This document shows, one piece after another, positions 9,131-19,899 of a DNA stretch of 64,000 nucleotides (its first letter is position 1; each line of letters opens with the position of its first letter). The notes under the pieces are model-generated. The model made no database searches. It was given only the letters and a program-made list of their open reading frames with translations, and was not told where the DNA came from. The position numbers and the translations under genes were made by a program. The stretch covers positions 1,426,001 to 1,490,000 of the forward strand of contig NZ_CP108381.1 in assembly GCF_035956715.1 (NCBI RefSeq), read 5' to 3'. The stretch comes from Nocardia sp. NBC_01329 (GTDB lineage Bacteria > Actinomycetota > Actinomycetes > Mycobacteriales > Mycobacteriaceae).

Positions 9131-10360
9131 ATGCAGAACCGCACCGCCCCGTTCGTCCTCGATCCCGGTGGTTCCGATATCCAGGGCGAAATCGCCCGTA
9201 TCCGCCGGCAGGGCCCGGTCTCGCAGGTGGAATTACCCGGTGGTGTGCGCGCCTGGTCGGTGACCGACGCGACCCTGCTGAAAGAGATCCTGTCGGGACC
9301 GCAGGTCTCCAAAGATCCCCGGCAACACTGGCCGGCTTTCCAGAAGGGCGAGATCTCCGCGGACTGGCCGCTCCTGCCCTGGGTGACGGTGACCAGCATG
9401 TTCACTGCTTACGGTCCCGAACACCGGCGGTTGCGCAGAATCGTGGCCCCGGCGTTCACCCACCGGCGGACCATGGCGTTGAAGCCCCGGATCGAGGTGA
9501 TCACCCAGGATCTGCTCGACGCAATCGCCGCCGGCTCCGACGGTGAGATCGTCGATCTGCGCGAAGGATTCGCCTATCCACTGCCCATCCGCGTCATCAG
9601 CGAACTGATGGGCGTTCCGGCGGAACTGAATCCGAAGCTGCGTAAAGGTGTGGACGGGTTCTTCGATACGACTCTCACCGCGGAAGAGACCCAGGCCAAT
9701 TACGCGGAAATGTCGGCGCTGCTCTTCCGGCTCGTGGCCTACCGCCGGGAGAATCCGGGCGAGGATATGACGAGTCTGCTCATCGCCGATAGTGACGATG
9801 TCGAAACCCCGTTCACCGAACAAGAACTGGTCGACACTCTGCTGCTGGTGATCAGCGCGGGGCACGAGACGACCGTCAACCTGCTCGACCAAGCGATATA
9901 TCTGCTGCTGACGCGGCCGCAGCACCGGGCCGACCTGGCGGCCGAGCGGATCTCCTGGGCGGATCTGGTCGAAGAGGCGCTGCGCTTCGAAGCCCCGGTC
10001 GCACATGTTCCGTTGCGCTACGCGGTCGAGGATCTCGTCCTCGGTGATGTCGAGATAGCTCAGGGTGATGCGATCCTCGCCGGTTACGCGGGGGCGAGCC
10101 GGGATCCGAAGGTCCACGGCGAAACGGCCGACGAGTTCGACCCGACCCGCGCTGTGAAAGACCATCTGGCGTTCGGGTACGGCGCCCATCACTGCCTCGG
10201 CGCACCGCTGGCCCGGCTGGAAGCGCTGGTGGCGTTGCCCGCGATCTTCCACCGGTTCCCGGATATGGAACTGGCGGCCGCACCGGGGGAACTCGGCGTG
10301 GTACCCAGCTTCATTTCCAACGGCCATCACCGCTTGCCGGTGTACCTGAACGGGCGCTGA
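9131..10360 (+). CDS. Canonical cytochrome P450 (CYP154-like), second copy
   Basis: A 409-aa paralogue of the protein at 5006. It has I-helix AGHETT, ExxR in EEALRFEAP and heme loop FGYGAHHCLGAPLAR with Cys355. AGGAG lies 6 bases before the ATG. It closes the five-P450 array, so the pair (ExxF type plus canonical type) is present twice, with one additional ExxF copy between. Substrate unknown. A terminator-like hairpin follows at 10368-10404. Confidence 0.93.
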   Translation: MQNRTAPFVLDPGGSDIQGEIARIRRQGPVSQVELPGGVRAWSVTDATLLKEILSGPQVSKDPRQHWPAFQKGEISADWPLLPWVTVTSMFTAYGPEHRRLRRIVAPAFTHRRTMALKPRIEVITQDLLDAIAAGSDGEIVDLREGFAYPLPIRVISELMGVPAELNPKLRKGVDGFFDTTLTAEETQANYAEMSALLFRLVAYRRENPGEDMTSLLIADSDDVETPFTEQELVDTLLLVISAGHETTVNLLDQAIYLLLTRPQHRADLAAERISWADLVEEALRFEAPVAHVPLRYAVEDLVLGDVEIAQGDAILAGYAGASRDPKVHGETADEFDPTRAVKDHLAFGYGAHHCLGAPLARLEALVALPAIFHRFPDMELAAAPGELGVVPSFISNGHHRLPVYLNGR

Positions 10361-10367
10361 CCCGCCG

Positions 10368-10404
10368 GTGCGCCGGATCGTGCGTCGGCCCCGGTCCGGC
10401 GCAC
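10368..10404. terminator. Bidirectional terminator between the P450 array and the ABC operon
   Basis: GTGCGCCGGA (10368-10377) is repeated inverted at 10395-10404 between two convergent genes that end at 10360 and 10408. The stem is perfect over 10 bp with a 17-base loop and no T-run, as is common in high-GC actinobacteria. Confidence 0.6.
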
Positions 10405-10407
10405 GAT

Positions 10408-12014
10408 TCAATTGGTTTGCAGATCGCGGCGGCGGAAACCGAACGTCCCCGCCCCGTGCAGCAGCAGCGCCACCGCCAGGGTGAGCAATACCGGCACGGC
10501 GTCGAAAGCCTGTGCCGGAACAAGCGGAATATTGTCGAACGGCGACACGCTCATCAGCCATCCGGGGAATTTCAGGGTCGCGCCGAACATCAGCACCACC
10601 ACGCAGAACGCCATCGCAAGCCATGCGACGGAGTTGATCAGTGGCGCGAAGCCGAACAAGAACAGCGTTACCCCGCCGAGTACCCAGACCGCGGGAAGAT
10701 AGGTCAGAGCGGCACCGGTGAGGGTGACCACCTGGGATAGATCACTGGTGATCAGGCCATAGGTGACACCCATCCCGGCACCGCTGAGGGCCACCACCAT
10801 CGCCGAACCTGCCAGCACGATCACCGAATGCCCAGCCGCCCAGCGCAGCCGGCCCAGTTCGGTGGACAGCAGCGGTTCGGCATGCCCGGCTGTCTCCTCG
10901 GCGCGTAGGCGCAGGGTGGCCGAGATGGTGTAGGCGGAGGCGATGATCGCCAGGATCGCGACGGCCATGGCATAGAAGGCGTCGACCATACTGCCCATGT
11001 TCTGGCCGAGCACCTCGTTCAGATCGATATCACCGAGCAGATCGTCGACATCGTCGCCGATGGTGCCGAACGCCAGACCCCCGAAGAACATCCCGATCGC
11101 CCAGCCGAACAGCAGACCGCGCTGCAGCCGCCAGGCCAGCCCGAAGGTGCCGTGCAAGGACCCGGCGGCGCGGGCCGGCCCCGGTCGCGGCGGGACCAGG
11201 CCCGCGCCGAAATCCCGGCGATCCAGCACCCGAGCCGCTGCGAACCCGATGGCGACCGTCGCCGCCACCGACAGTGCGGCAGGCCACCAGATCTCGCCGT
11301 CGTAGGGGCGCATCGCCTGCCCCCAGCCCAGTGGCGACAACCAGGAGAGCACCCCGTTGCCGACATCGCCCACGGCACGCAGTAGATAGGAGACGGCCAG
11401 TACGGCGCCGGTAATGGCGTAGCAGGCGCGGGTGGTCGCGCTGATCTGCGCCGCGAGCAGCGCGATCGCGCCGAACACCCAACCGGCGCAGGTCGCTCCC
11501 ACGCCCAGCGCCACCGAACCCGCCACCGGGAGTCCGTAGCCGATGAGGCTCAGTGTGATCGCTGCGCCGAGCACGATATTCGCGCCCACCATGACCAGTG
11601 CCGCCGCTGTAGGCGGCGCGTAGCGGCCGACCACCGCGGACCGGATGAGCTCGTCGCGCCCGGACTCCTCGTTCGAGCGGGTATGCCGTCCGATGAGGAA
11701 CATGCTCATCAAACCGGCCACCACCATCCCGAATGCGCTGGACTGGAACGCGACCTGGCCCGCCACTGTGTCCAGCACCCGGGGTGGCCCGGCCATGGCG
11801 ATCATCGCCGCGTTGCCGGACATACTCCGGGCGAGGGCGTCCAGATCGGCCTGGTTCGGGTAGGCGGCGTCCAGCGCGACCGCCTGTGACCAGTACACGA
11901 GCGTGCCACCTACGATCCAGGCGACCAACGGAAAGCGTTCACGTCGCAACGCGAACCGGGCGAGTACACGTGTACCGATGAGTGTGCCCGGGGTCCGGGC
12001 CGTGCGCTGGGCGG

Positions 12015-12018
<4 letters not shown>
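10408..12018 (-). CDS. ABC-2-type exporter permease
   Basis: A 536-aa polytopic membrane protein with about 12 hydrophobic segments spread over its whole length (for example around residues 32-52, 97-125, 150-190 and the last segment near 508-525). This is the size and pattern of the actinobacterial 'exporter of polyketide antibiotics' permeases, a duplicated ABC-2 permease. With the ATPase encoded immediately upstream (4-bp ATGA overlap) it should form an exporter for a small molecule or drug. The substrate cannot be read from sequence. Confidence 0.88.
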
Positions 12019-12926
<908 letters not shown>

Positions 12927-12991
12927 GCCAGCACAGTATTCCGAACCTGCGGTATCCGGGGCTTTTCCCGCGCCGCGGCGCAACGGCGGAG

Positions 12992-13984
12992 TCAGGCGGC
13001 GCGATGCAGTTCCAGGAAGTCACCGACGGTGCGCCGAGGTGTCGGGGGCTGTGCGGCGGAGGTGGGTGCGGTGCCCACCCGGACCACCACCTGCGGTGCT
13101 GCGGGTTCGTGCAGCAGATTCGCGATGGTGCGTCGGCTCACCGGGACCTCGGTGATATGGGTCAGCGGGCAGGTGGCCAGCCCGGCGGCGGTGCATTCCA
13201 GCAGGACGGCCGACAGGGCCTCACCGGCTCGCAGCCAGTCCAGGGGGCTATCCCCGGCCGAACCGATGACCAGCAGGCGTGAGGAGTCGGTCAGTTCGCC
13301 GCGCCGCAGCGAGGGCGGCGCGGTGGGGAAGGCTCGACCCACTCCGACCTGTGCCAGTTCGGCGGCCGAGACCAGCGCGGAGATCGGCACCCCGTCGGCG
13401 GGGGAGTCGTTGCCGGCCCACCAGTGCAGTTCGTTGAGGTACTGCGGATCGTATTCGCGTAGCGCCGCCGATTGAGCCGAGGCGGCGGCCAGCCGCAACC
13501 GGGCGGAATCGCCGAGTACCTCCAGCGTGCCGCCGCGCTCGGTGGCGGTGGTGTGCAGGCCCGATTCCACGCGCGCCCAGTTGCGAGGTGGCAGCATCGG
13601 CAGCCGATCGGTGTAGCGCTGGTCGATGGCGGCGGCCCGGGCCCGGACCGTATCGGACACCGCGGGTGCGGGAGCGAAGTCGACCGTGGCGAGATGGTCG
13701 GGCACGGTATCGGGGAGCCGGACCACCTCGGTGTCCCAGCCCGCGGCCGCGAACGCGATCCGCGTGTGGTCCAGGATGGCTCCGCAGCTGATGATCAGCT
13801 GTCTGCCCTGCGGATCGGCCGAGAACAGCTGCCTGCTGGTGTCCCGGTGCAGATGTAGCCGGTGGCCGTCGAAAACCCAGCGCCACGGCTGGGTGTTGTG
13901 TACCGACGGGGCGCGCCGGGCGAGCGAGAGAGCGGCCTGCACTGTCGGATGGTCGGGCACCCGAGCCGTACCGATGGCGTCCAT
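12992..13984 (-). CDS. Acg-family nitroreductase-like FMN protein
   Basis: A 330-aa protein of the Acg (Rv2032-like) family, a double nitroreductase fold. The N-terminal [17 protein letters not shown] motif is diagnostic, and a second half resembles the nitroreductase C-terminus with RIGxAP-like [18 protein letters not shown]. In mycobacteria Acg-type proteins belong to the dormancy regulon and may sequester flavin rather than catalyse; the role here is unproven. I prefer the ATG at 13984 over 14020. It ends 65 bp before the ABC ATPase start, so read-through transcription is possible. Confidence 0.88.
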   Translation of the reverse strand: MDAIGTARVPDHPTVQAALSLARRAPSVHNTQPWRWVFDGHRLHLHRDTSRQLFSADPQGRQLIISCGAILDHTRIAFAAAGWDTEVVRLPDTVPDHLATVDFAPAPAVSDTVRARAAAIDQRYTDRLPMLPPRNWARVESGLHTTATERGGTLEVLGDSARLRLAAASAQSAALREYDPQYLNELHWWAGNDSPADGVPISALVSAAELAQVGVGRAFPTAPPSLRRGELTDSSRLLVIGSAGDSPLDWLRAGEALSAVLLECTAAGLATCPLTHITEVPVSRRTIANLLHEPAAPQVVVRVGTAPTSAAQPPTPRRTVGDFLELHRAA

Positions 13985-14052
13985 CTCCCGAGTCTGCCTC
14001 TCGGGACACCACCGGACCACCTCGTACGCTGATTCGCGCCGAATCGTGGCAC

Positions 14053-15090
14053 TCAGGGCATGGGGCCGATACCGGTGATCAAGGTCCGATCACCTATTCG
14101 CATCGTTGTGACCAGTTGCGGGTTGTATCCCAGCGGCGCCGAACCGGGACGGTACTCGGTGACGGCGACGGTGTACTGGCCGACGAACGCACCGGGGGTT
14201 ATCCGTACGCAGTGGGTGGTTCCGGCCGGAATGCCGTCGATACCGCGCTGGATATCGGCCGCCGGGGGTACGGCGGCGTCCGCCGCGACGAGGGTGCGGG
14301 CCTGTTCCCCGGACCGGGCGACGTAGTAGGCGTGCTGGAATCCGAAGATGGCCCCCGGCCCGGAATCGGTGCCGCCCGCACTGTTGCCCTGCACGGTGTT
14401 GCCGACCCGCTCGGCCGCGCAGTACGGATCGGTGCCGGGTGCGGCGGGCGCGGTGGCGCTCGGCGCGGTCGCAGCGGGTGCACGCGCATCCTCCCCGCCC
14501 ACGACCGCGAACTGTACATACGCGGCCGCGCCGAGTGCCACGACACCGGCCACACCGAGCAATACCGGAACCGCCCGGCCACTGCCGGTGGTGGGCGCCG
14601 CGGCACGCGCCGGTGCCGGGGTGGTGTGGTCGGGCGGGGTCAGCCGCCGGCGTAGGCGTTCCCGGGCGCCCGCCGGCGCACTCTGTTCGGCGGGCGGGGC
14701 CGGATCGTGCTCGTCGCCGGCGTCCGCCGGATCGGGCTCCGGCGACCGGGCCGGATACGGTTCCGGCTCCTGGTCGGGGCGAGTCTCCGCGGCTTCGGTG
14801 CCGGCCCGCGCGACCCAATCCGACCACGAGCCCTCGTAGGTGGCGTTTCCGCTGTCCCATCCCGGCAGGCGGAGTACCGGTATGGGTTCGGTCGGCATCG
14901 CCTCGTCGGAAACCGGAACGGCACCGGGCGCGTTGCCGTACTGCGGCCGATACAGCTCCGGCTGCCGGGAAATCGAGTCCGCGTCCTCGTATCCGGTTTC
15001 CGGGCGGGTGTGCGAGTCCCGCGCGGCCGGGCCGACGGGGTCCGGGGGATACGGTTCCCGGTCGGTGGGACCCGAGGCCGGTCGATCCAT
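14053..15090 (-). CDS. Single-pass membrane protein with extracytoplasmic domain, function unknown
   Basis: A 345-aa protein with a long hydrophilic, Pro/Glu/Asp-rich N-terminal half (1-180), one membrane segment near 182-203 (VPVLLGVAGVVALGAAAYVQFAV), and an exported C-terminal domain of about 120 residues. That domain has two cysteines (in DPYCAAERVG and THCVRI) that could form a disulfide. Mycobacteriales have many such anchored proteins of unknown role. The start is the ATG at 15090, preceded by GGAAGG-type purines. Confidence 0.75.
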   Translation of the reverse strand: MDRPASGPTDREPYPPDPVGPAARDSHTRPETGYEDADSISRQPELYRPQYGNAPGAVPVSDEAMPTEPIPVLRLPGWDSGNATYEGSWSDWVARAGTEAAETRPDQEPEPYPARSPEPDPADAGDEHDPAPPAEQSAPAGARERLRRRLTPPDHTTPAPARAAAPTTGSGRAVPVLLGVAGVVALGAAAYVQFAVVGGEDARAPAATAPSATAPAAPGTDPYCAAERVGNTVQGNSAGGTDSGPGAIFGFQHAYYVARSGEQARTLVAADAAVPPAADIQRGIDGIPAGTTHCVRITPGAFVGQYTVAVTEYRPGSAPLGYNPQLVTTMRIGDRTLITGIGPMP

Positions 15091-15209
15091 GGTGCGGCCC
15101 CCTTCCTCGGTTCACGACGCGTGATCGCTCTCCATTGTTCTAGTGGATCGGCGTCGGAATCGCAGCGCGGGGGCGTCATCGGGCGCGGTCACCCGGCCCG
15201 ATGCCCAGC

Positions 15210-15965
15210 TCACCAGTGGATATTCACCGGATCGCCGATACCTACGTTCTCGTAGTACCAGGAGGCGTCGCCGGGAGCCAGGTTGATGCAGCCGTGGCTC
15301 ACATTCGAATTGCCCTGCTGGTCGACCGACCAGGGCGCGGAGTGGACGAAGACACCACCCCAGGTGAGCCGCTCGGCCCATTCACCGTCGATCAGGTAAC
15401 CCTCCGAGGAATCCAGCGGGATACCGATGGTGCGGGAGTCGAAGATGACATTGCGGAACTTCTCCAGCACCGGATAGGTGCCGGTGGGAGTCTCGTAACC
15501 GGGCTTGCCCATCGAAGCGGGCATGGTCCGCACCGGCACGCCACCCATGCTGACGGTGAAGGTGTGGGTGGACATGTTCGCGTCGGCGATAACTCCGACG
15601 TTGGTGTCGAACTGCGTGCGACGGTCGCCGAAGTTCACGGTGAACGTCGTATTCGCCGGGAGATATCCGGTCGGTGTCCAGGTCAGCTCGCGGTCACCGT
15701 GCCAGGAATAGGAACCGGGCAGCGCATCGCCGGCGGTGACGACCGACAGCGACTTCTCGGCGCGGGCCCGATCGGTGACCGCGGTGGAGAACCGGACGGT
15801 AACCGGATGAGCGATTCCGACGACGGCGCCGTCGGACGGAGTCACCGAGGCCACGGGTGCGGGGCCGGGTCGATCGATCGTCATGGCGCTCGCCCCGGCG
15901 GGGGCGACGGCCAGCGAGAGTGCGACCGCGATCGCTAGAAATAGATGCCGGGCAACAATATTCAT
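15210..15965 (-). CDS. L,D-transpeptidase (YkuD) with Ig-like domain, secreted
   Basis: A 251-aa exported peptidoglycan cross-linking enzyme. An N-terminal signal peptide covers residues 1 to about 28. An Ig-like domain of the mycobacterial Ldt type occupies about 35-125. The YkuD catalytic domain ends in SHGCINL with the nucleophile Cys226, and an upstream conserved His lies in VHSAPW. It should make 3-3 cross-links in the wall. It is smaller than LdtMt2 and has only one Ig-like domain. Its ribosome binding site sits inside a hairpin at 15973-16014. Confidence 0.93.
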   Translation of the reverse strand: MNIVARHLFLAIAVALSLAVAPAGASAMTIDRPGPAPVASVTPSDGAVVGIAHPVTVRFSTAVTDRARAEKSLSVVTAGDALPGSYSWHGDRELTWTPTGYLPANTTFTVNFGDRRTQFDTNVGVIADANMSTHTFTVSMGGVPVRTMPASMGKPGYETPTGTYPVLEKFRNVIFDSRTIGIPLDSSEGYLIDGEWAERLTWGGVFVHSAPWSVDQQGNSNVSHGCINLAPGDASWYYENVGIGDPVNIHW

Positions 15966-15972
15966 GGTGCCA

Positions 15973-16014
15973 CCCCTTACGGACGACTGGTGGACAGACG
16001 TCCATCCTAAGGGG
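15973..16014 (-). promoter_or_regulatory. Nested leader hairpin covering the ribosome binding site of the L,D-transpeptidase gene
   Basis: On the + strand CCCCTTA (15973-15979) pairs with TAAGGGG (16008-16014), and inside this GGACG (15981-15985) pairs with CGTCC (15999-16003). Read on the minus strand, the promoter-distal arm TAAGGGG is the likely Shine-Dalgarno sequence, 8-9 bases before the ATG at 15965. Folding would hide it, so this could tune translation. It may also act as an operator. Confidence 0.5.
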
Positions 16015-16084
16015 CCATGATCAACTCAACCACCCAAGATATCCTCCCGGCACCCGTTTGCGACGTTGACACACCGCGCGATTG

Positions 16085-18196
16085 CTATTCGGTGACAAGT
16101 TTCCAGTCATCGGGTAGCCCGTGGACATGCATGGTGGCGCCCTCGGCATGGATGCTGACCGTGGCAGATCCCAGTCGCAGATCCGTCAGGCCCACTTTGC
16201 CCCATTCCCGCGGCAACTGCGGAGTAACCCGCAGGACACGGTGCGGTACACAGGGCGACAGTCCCAGGAAGGAACGAACCAGCAGCAGCGGCGCCGCGCT
16301 CGCCCAGGCCTGCGGGGAGCACGAGGTGGGGTAGGGCACCGGCGAACGGAACTCGGTGCGCGCGAAACCGCAGAAGAGCTCCGGCAGCCTGCCGCCGAAG
16401 TCGATGGCCGCGTCGAGCAATCCGGTGGTGAGCCGTTCGGCGAGCTCCGAGGCGCCGGGGATATGCCGATAGCGCAGCAGTCCGGCCACCGCGATGGCGG
16501 TGTCGTGCGGCCATATCGAGCCGTTGTGATAACTCATCGGGTTGAAGGCGCCCATCCCGGCGGCCAGGGTGCGCAGGCCGAAACCGCTGTCCATACTCGC
16601 GTCGGCCAGCCGTTCGATCAGTTCGGCGGCGCGTTCGTCGGAGACGATCCCGGTCCACAGACATTGGGCGGCGTTGCTGGTCAGCGAGTCGACCTGGTGC
16701 TTCTGGCCGTCCAGGGCCACCGCGTACCAGCCGTTCTTGGCGACCCAGAACGCCTCGTCGAATCGGTCCTTGAGGTTCTCGGCCTGGTCGCGCAGGCGTG
16801 CGGCGTGATCGGTATCGCCGAAATGTTCGGCGAGCTGGGCGCGGGCCAGCCGGGCCGCGTAGACGTAGCCCTGGACCTCGCACAACGCGATCGACGGTTC
16901 GGCCAGATGACCGGACGCGTCGTTGATCGAGTCGAAACTGTCCTTCCAGCCCTGGTTGCTCAGCCCACGATCGGTCTTACGGCGGTATTCGACGAACCCG
17001 TCGCCGTCGGCGTCGCCGTATTCGTCGACCCAGGCCAGGGCCGCGTCGGCGGCCGGGAGGAGTTCGCGGATCACCTGGTCACTAGCGCCCCAGCGCCAGC
17101 ATTCGGCCAGCAGCATCACGAAGAGCGGTGTCGCGTCCACCGAACCGTAGTAGACAGTGCCGCCCAGCACCTGGTTGCTGGCCGGGCCGTGCCGCATCTC
17201 GTGCATGATGCGACCCGGTTCCTCCTCGGTGATCGGGTTGACCTTGGTGCCCTGCAGACCCGCCAGCCGGCGCAGGGTGCCGACCGCGAGCGCGGAATCC
17301 AGTGGTAGCGCCATCCAGGAGGTCAGCAGGCTGTCCCGACCGAACAGGGCCATGAACCAGGGTGCCCCGGCGGCCACATAGGCCGGGGCACCGTCGGAGC
17401 TGCCGTCGATGCGCAGCGCACCGAGATCACTCTCGGTGCGCTGCAGCACCTCCGACAGTGCCGGATCGGTCGCGGTGAGGTCGGTGGCGGTGGCCCGCCA
17501 CGCCTTGAGCCGGCTGATCGGACTGTCCTCGTCGTCCCCGAACGCCATCTGCACCCGGCGGTGCGAGACGATCGGCTGGGCCAGGATCTCGGTGTCCCAG
17601 CGGCCGCGGGCCGGCACCACCACCTGCCAGGTGATGGTGCCGGGCAGCATGACCGCCCCGGCCGTGGCGCTGATGGTCAGGCCGCGGCCGGGTTCGTTGT
17701 GGTCGGTCAGATGCAGATCGCCGTCGACGGCATTGTGCTCGGCGCCGCCGCCGTGGTTGCGCCCCTCCTTGACCGCGAACAGATCCGCGAAATCGGAGTC
17801 GACGAACATGGTGATGGTCATCCCCGTGTCCTCGTGTCCGAGGTTGTGCACGGTGATGGTTTCCTTGAGTCCGTTGCCGATGAGCCGCCGACGCACCACG
17901 AGTACGGTGCTGTCGGCGACCCCGGCGCGCGGGGGTTTGCGCAGGATGAACCGGCCCTTGAAGGCCTCCGGCGTGAGCACCGTGAGGTGTTCGGCCGGTT
18001 GCCCGTCCAGGCGCAGCTCCCACCGTGAGATCACCCGCGAGTCCCGGTAGAACAGGCCCTGCGAGGTGCCGGAATGGATATCGCCGAGAGGGTCGGACAA
18101 GCAGAAGGTGCTCGCCTCGACCAGGGTCACCGTCCCCCCGCCGCCATTGATGGCGGCGGGCTGGCCGGAGTTGAGAATTCTCGGCGGTGCGTTCAT
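16085..18196 (-). CDS. Amylo-alpha-1,6-glucosidase-like (glycogen debranching) enzyme
   Basis: A 703-aa protein with the N-terminal glycogen-debranching bis-type domain (residues about 1-210, with SDPLGDIHSGTSQGLFYRDSR in part) followed by an (alpha/alpha)6 barrel of the GH15/GH63-like superfamily (about 270-690). Barrel marks are APWFMALFGRDSLLTSW, QGWKDSFDSI and YHNGSIWPHDTA. Family knowledge suggests hydrolysis of alpha-glucosidic linkages in storage glucans or oligosaccharides; the exact substrate is unproven. There is no signal peptide. It starts overlapping the glycosyltransferase gene stop (ATGA), so the two are co-translated. Confidence 0.88.
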   Translation of the reverse strand: MNAPPRILNSGQPAAINGGGGTVTLVEASTFCLSDPLGDIHSGTSQGLFYRDSRVISRWELRLDGQPAEHLTVLTPEAFKGRFILRKPPRAGVADSTVLVVRRRLIGNGLKETITVHNLGHEDTGMTITMFVDSDFADLFAVKEGRNHGGGAEHNAVDGDLHLTDHNEPGRGLTISATAGAVMLPGTITWQVVVPARGRWDTEILAQPIVSHRRVQMAFGDDEDSPISRLKAWRATATDLTATDPALSEVLQRTESDLGALRIDGSSDGAPAYVAAGAPWFMALFGRDSLLTSWMALPLDSALAVGTLRRLAGLQGTKVNPITEEEPGRIMHEMRHGPASNQVLGGTVYYGSVDATPLFVMLLAECWRWGASDQVIRELLPAADAALAWVDEYGDADGDGFVEYRRKTDRGLSNQGWKDSFDSINDASGHLAEPSIALCEVQGYVYAARLARAQLAEHFGDTDHAARLRDQAENLKDRFDEAFWVAKNGWYAVALDGQKHQVDSLTSNAAQCLWTGIVSDERAAELIERLADASMDSGFGLRTLAAGMGAFNPMSYHNGSIWPHDTAIAVAGLLRYRHIPGASELAERLTTGLLDAAIDFGGRLPELFCGFARTEFRSPVPYPTSCSPQAWASAAPLLLVRSFLGLSPCVPHRVLRVTPQLPREWGKVGLTDLRLGSATVSIHAEGATMHVHGLPDDWKLVTE

Positions 18197-19440
18197 GCCC
18201 TACTCCATACCGGTGTCGTGCCGGCGTCGGCGCGTATCTCGGGTACCGAATTGCGGCGCGTACCGACGGCGGTCAATGGCTGGCCACTGTGGTGGGCTTC
18301 GTCCCACGCATCGAGTATGCGGTAATAGGCCGCTTCGTACCCGGCACCCAGCTGATCCACGCCGAAATAGTCTTCGACGCGGCGCCGGCAGGCGTGCGGA
18401 TCGAGTTCACCGGCCCGGGCGATGGCGGCCGGGAGCTCGTCGGGGTGATCGCAGATGAAACCGGTGACACCGTGCTCGATCACCTCGTCCACCGCGCCCC
18501 CGCGCAACGCCACCACCGGGGTGCCGCAGGCCATGGCCTCGATCATCACGATGCCGAAGGGTTCTTCCCACCGGATCGGGAACAGCAGGCAGCGCGCCCC
18601 GGCGAGCAGCTCCCGTTTGGCGACCGCGTCGGCTTCCCCGAAGACGTGGTCGGTATCGGTGAGCAAAGGTTCGATCTCCTGGGCGAAGAACGCCTTCTCG
18701 GGTGGCTCGTTGCACTTACCGGCCAGGATCAGTTTTATCCCGGCCTCGTGCGCGGCGCGCAACGCGAGCTGGGGGCCCTTGTAGGAGGCGTAGCGGCCGA
18801 GGAACAGCGCATAGTCCTGCTTCTCGGTCCGGAAGGGCCATTCGCTGGGTCTCAGGGCGTTGTGCACACGGCCGATCCAGTTGAAACTCGGCGCCAGTTC
18901 GCGCTGCCGGTCGCTGATCGCGACGAGGCGCGTGTGCTCGTCGAGGGCGCCGTAGTACTCCCACATATCGTTGTCGACCGGCCCGTGCACCGTGACCGCG
19001 GTGGGAATACCCAGAACCTCATAGGCAGGAGCGTTCAACGGGCCGGCGAAAGTGTGGTCGTGGATGATGTCGATATGCCGGGAGCGGGCGAGCTTCTCGA
19101 CCACGCGCCGTACCTTCAGCGCGTTGACCACCTCCGGGAAGGGGTCACCCAGTCGGTCGGCCTGGATGTTCTCCCAGACCGGGACGAATTCGGCTTCGGT
19201 ACCGGGCTTTCCGGCGCCGAGCAGTGTCACCCGGTGCCCCCGCGCGACCAGCGTGTCGGCGAGTTCGGCCACCACGGCCTCGACACCGCCGTATCCGGCC
19301 GGGGGGACATCGAAATACGGCGGCGCGACCAGCACGATGTTCAGCGGGTGGTTACGACCGTTTCCTCCGAAACCGGCGCGTCGGGGTTTTCGCGCCGGGG
19401 TTTCCGAATCGGATTCCGCATTCGTGAATATGGTGCTCAA
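18193..19440 (-). CDS. GT4-family glycosyltransferase
   Basis: A 415-aa GT-B glycosyltransferase of family 4. The N-terminal domain has the APPYFDVPPAGYGGVEAVV loop; the C-terminal domain has LFLGRYASYKGP and the donor-binding E-x7-E region EEPFGIVMIEAMACGTPVV. I choose the TTG at 19440 because GAGGAG lies 6 bases upstream and the preceding 26 in-frame residues are not family-like. It is coupled to the debranching-like gene, suggesting joint metabolism of a glucan or trehalose-type sugar. Confidence 0.88.
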   Translation of the reverse strand: MSTIFTNAESDSETPARKPRRAGFGGNGRNHPLNIVLVAPPYFDVPPAGYGGVEAVVAELADTLVARGHRVTLLGAGKPGTEAEFVPVWENIQADRLGDPFPEVVNALKVRRVVEKLARSRHIDIIHDHTFAGPLNAPAYEVLGIPTAVTVHGPVDNDMWEYYGALDEHTRLVAISDRQRELAPSFNWIGRVHNALRPSEWPFRTEKQDYALFLGRYASYKGPQLALRAAHEAGIKLILAGKCNEPPEKAFFAQEIEPLLTDTDHVFGEADAVAKRELLAGARCLLFPIRWEEPFGIVMIEAMACGTPVVALRGGAVDEVIEHGVTGFICDHPDELPAAIARAGELDPHACRRRVEDYFGVDQLGAGYEAAYYRILDAWDEAHHSGQPLTAVGTRRNSVPEIRADAGTTPVWSRA

Positions 19441-19614
19441 CTCGTCCTCCTCGATTAGTGGCCGCGCGGCATACCACAATCGCCACCCGGCCAATGGGTG
19501 GAGCTGATAGACAACCATTCGGTGCGAGAGCAGTACTGCTATCGGAAGCGCGCCGGAATACCCGGCGCCGGAAAGAAGCGTGGTGAGAGGCTTTTTCCAC
19601 CCGCCACGCAGGAA

Positions 19615-19899
19615 TCAATCGGAGAAGTACGCGGACCGCCCGGGCGAAATGCCGAACGCGGGTCGATCCGGGGCGGCCGAAGCGATGGCCAAGGTGAGAC
19701 CGGCCCGTCTGAGGACCAGACATTCGGGAGAACAGAGTCGATGGATACCGTGTGCGCGCTGGGCTTGGCCGAGCGTCAACACTCCTGGATCCGCCGAACA
19801 GTCGGCGATATTGGATACGACTCCGTGTTCGGTGATGACATCGATACCCGAATCTTGGGCTTCCGCCGCGAATGGCGCCGATGTGTACCCGATCCTCAC
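19615..19899 (-). CDS. Small protein of unknown function
   Basis: A 94-aa reading frame beginning with GTG at 19899 behind a perfect AGGAGG placed 5 bases upstream, which is the main reason to believe it. The product (starting MRIGYTSAPFAAEAQDSG) has no motif I recognise and no membrane segment. It lies in the same direction as the glycosyltransferase gene, 174 bp upstream of its start, and a GC-rich hairpin (19550-19568) follows its stop. It could be a true small gene or the remnant of a longer one. Confidence 0.45.
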   Translation of the reverse strand: MRIGYTSAPFAAEAQDSGIDVITEHGVVSNIADCSADPGVLTLGQAQRAHGIHRLCSPECLVLRRAGLTLAIASAAPDRPAFGISPGRSAYFSD

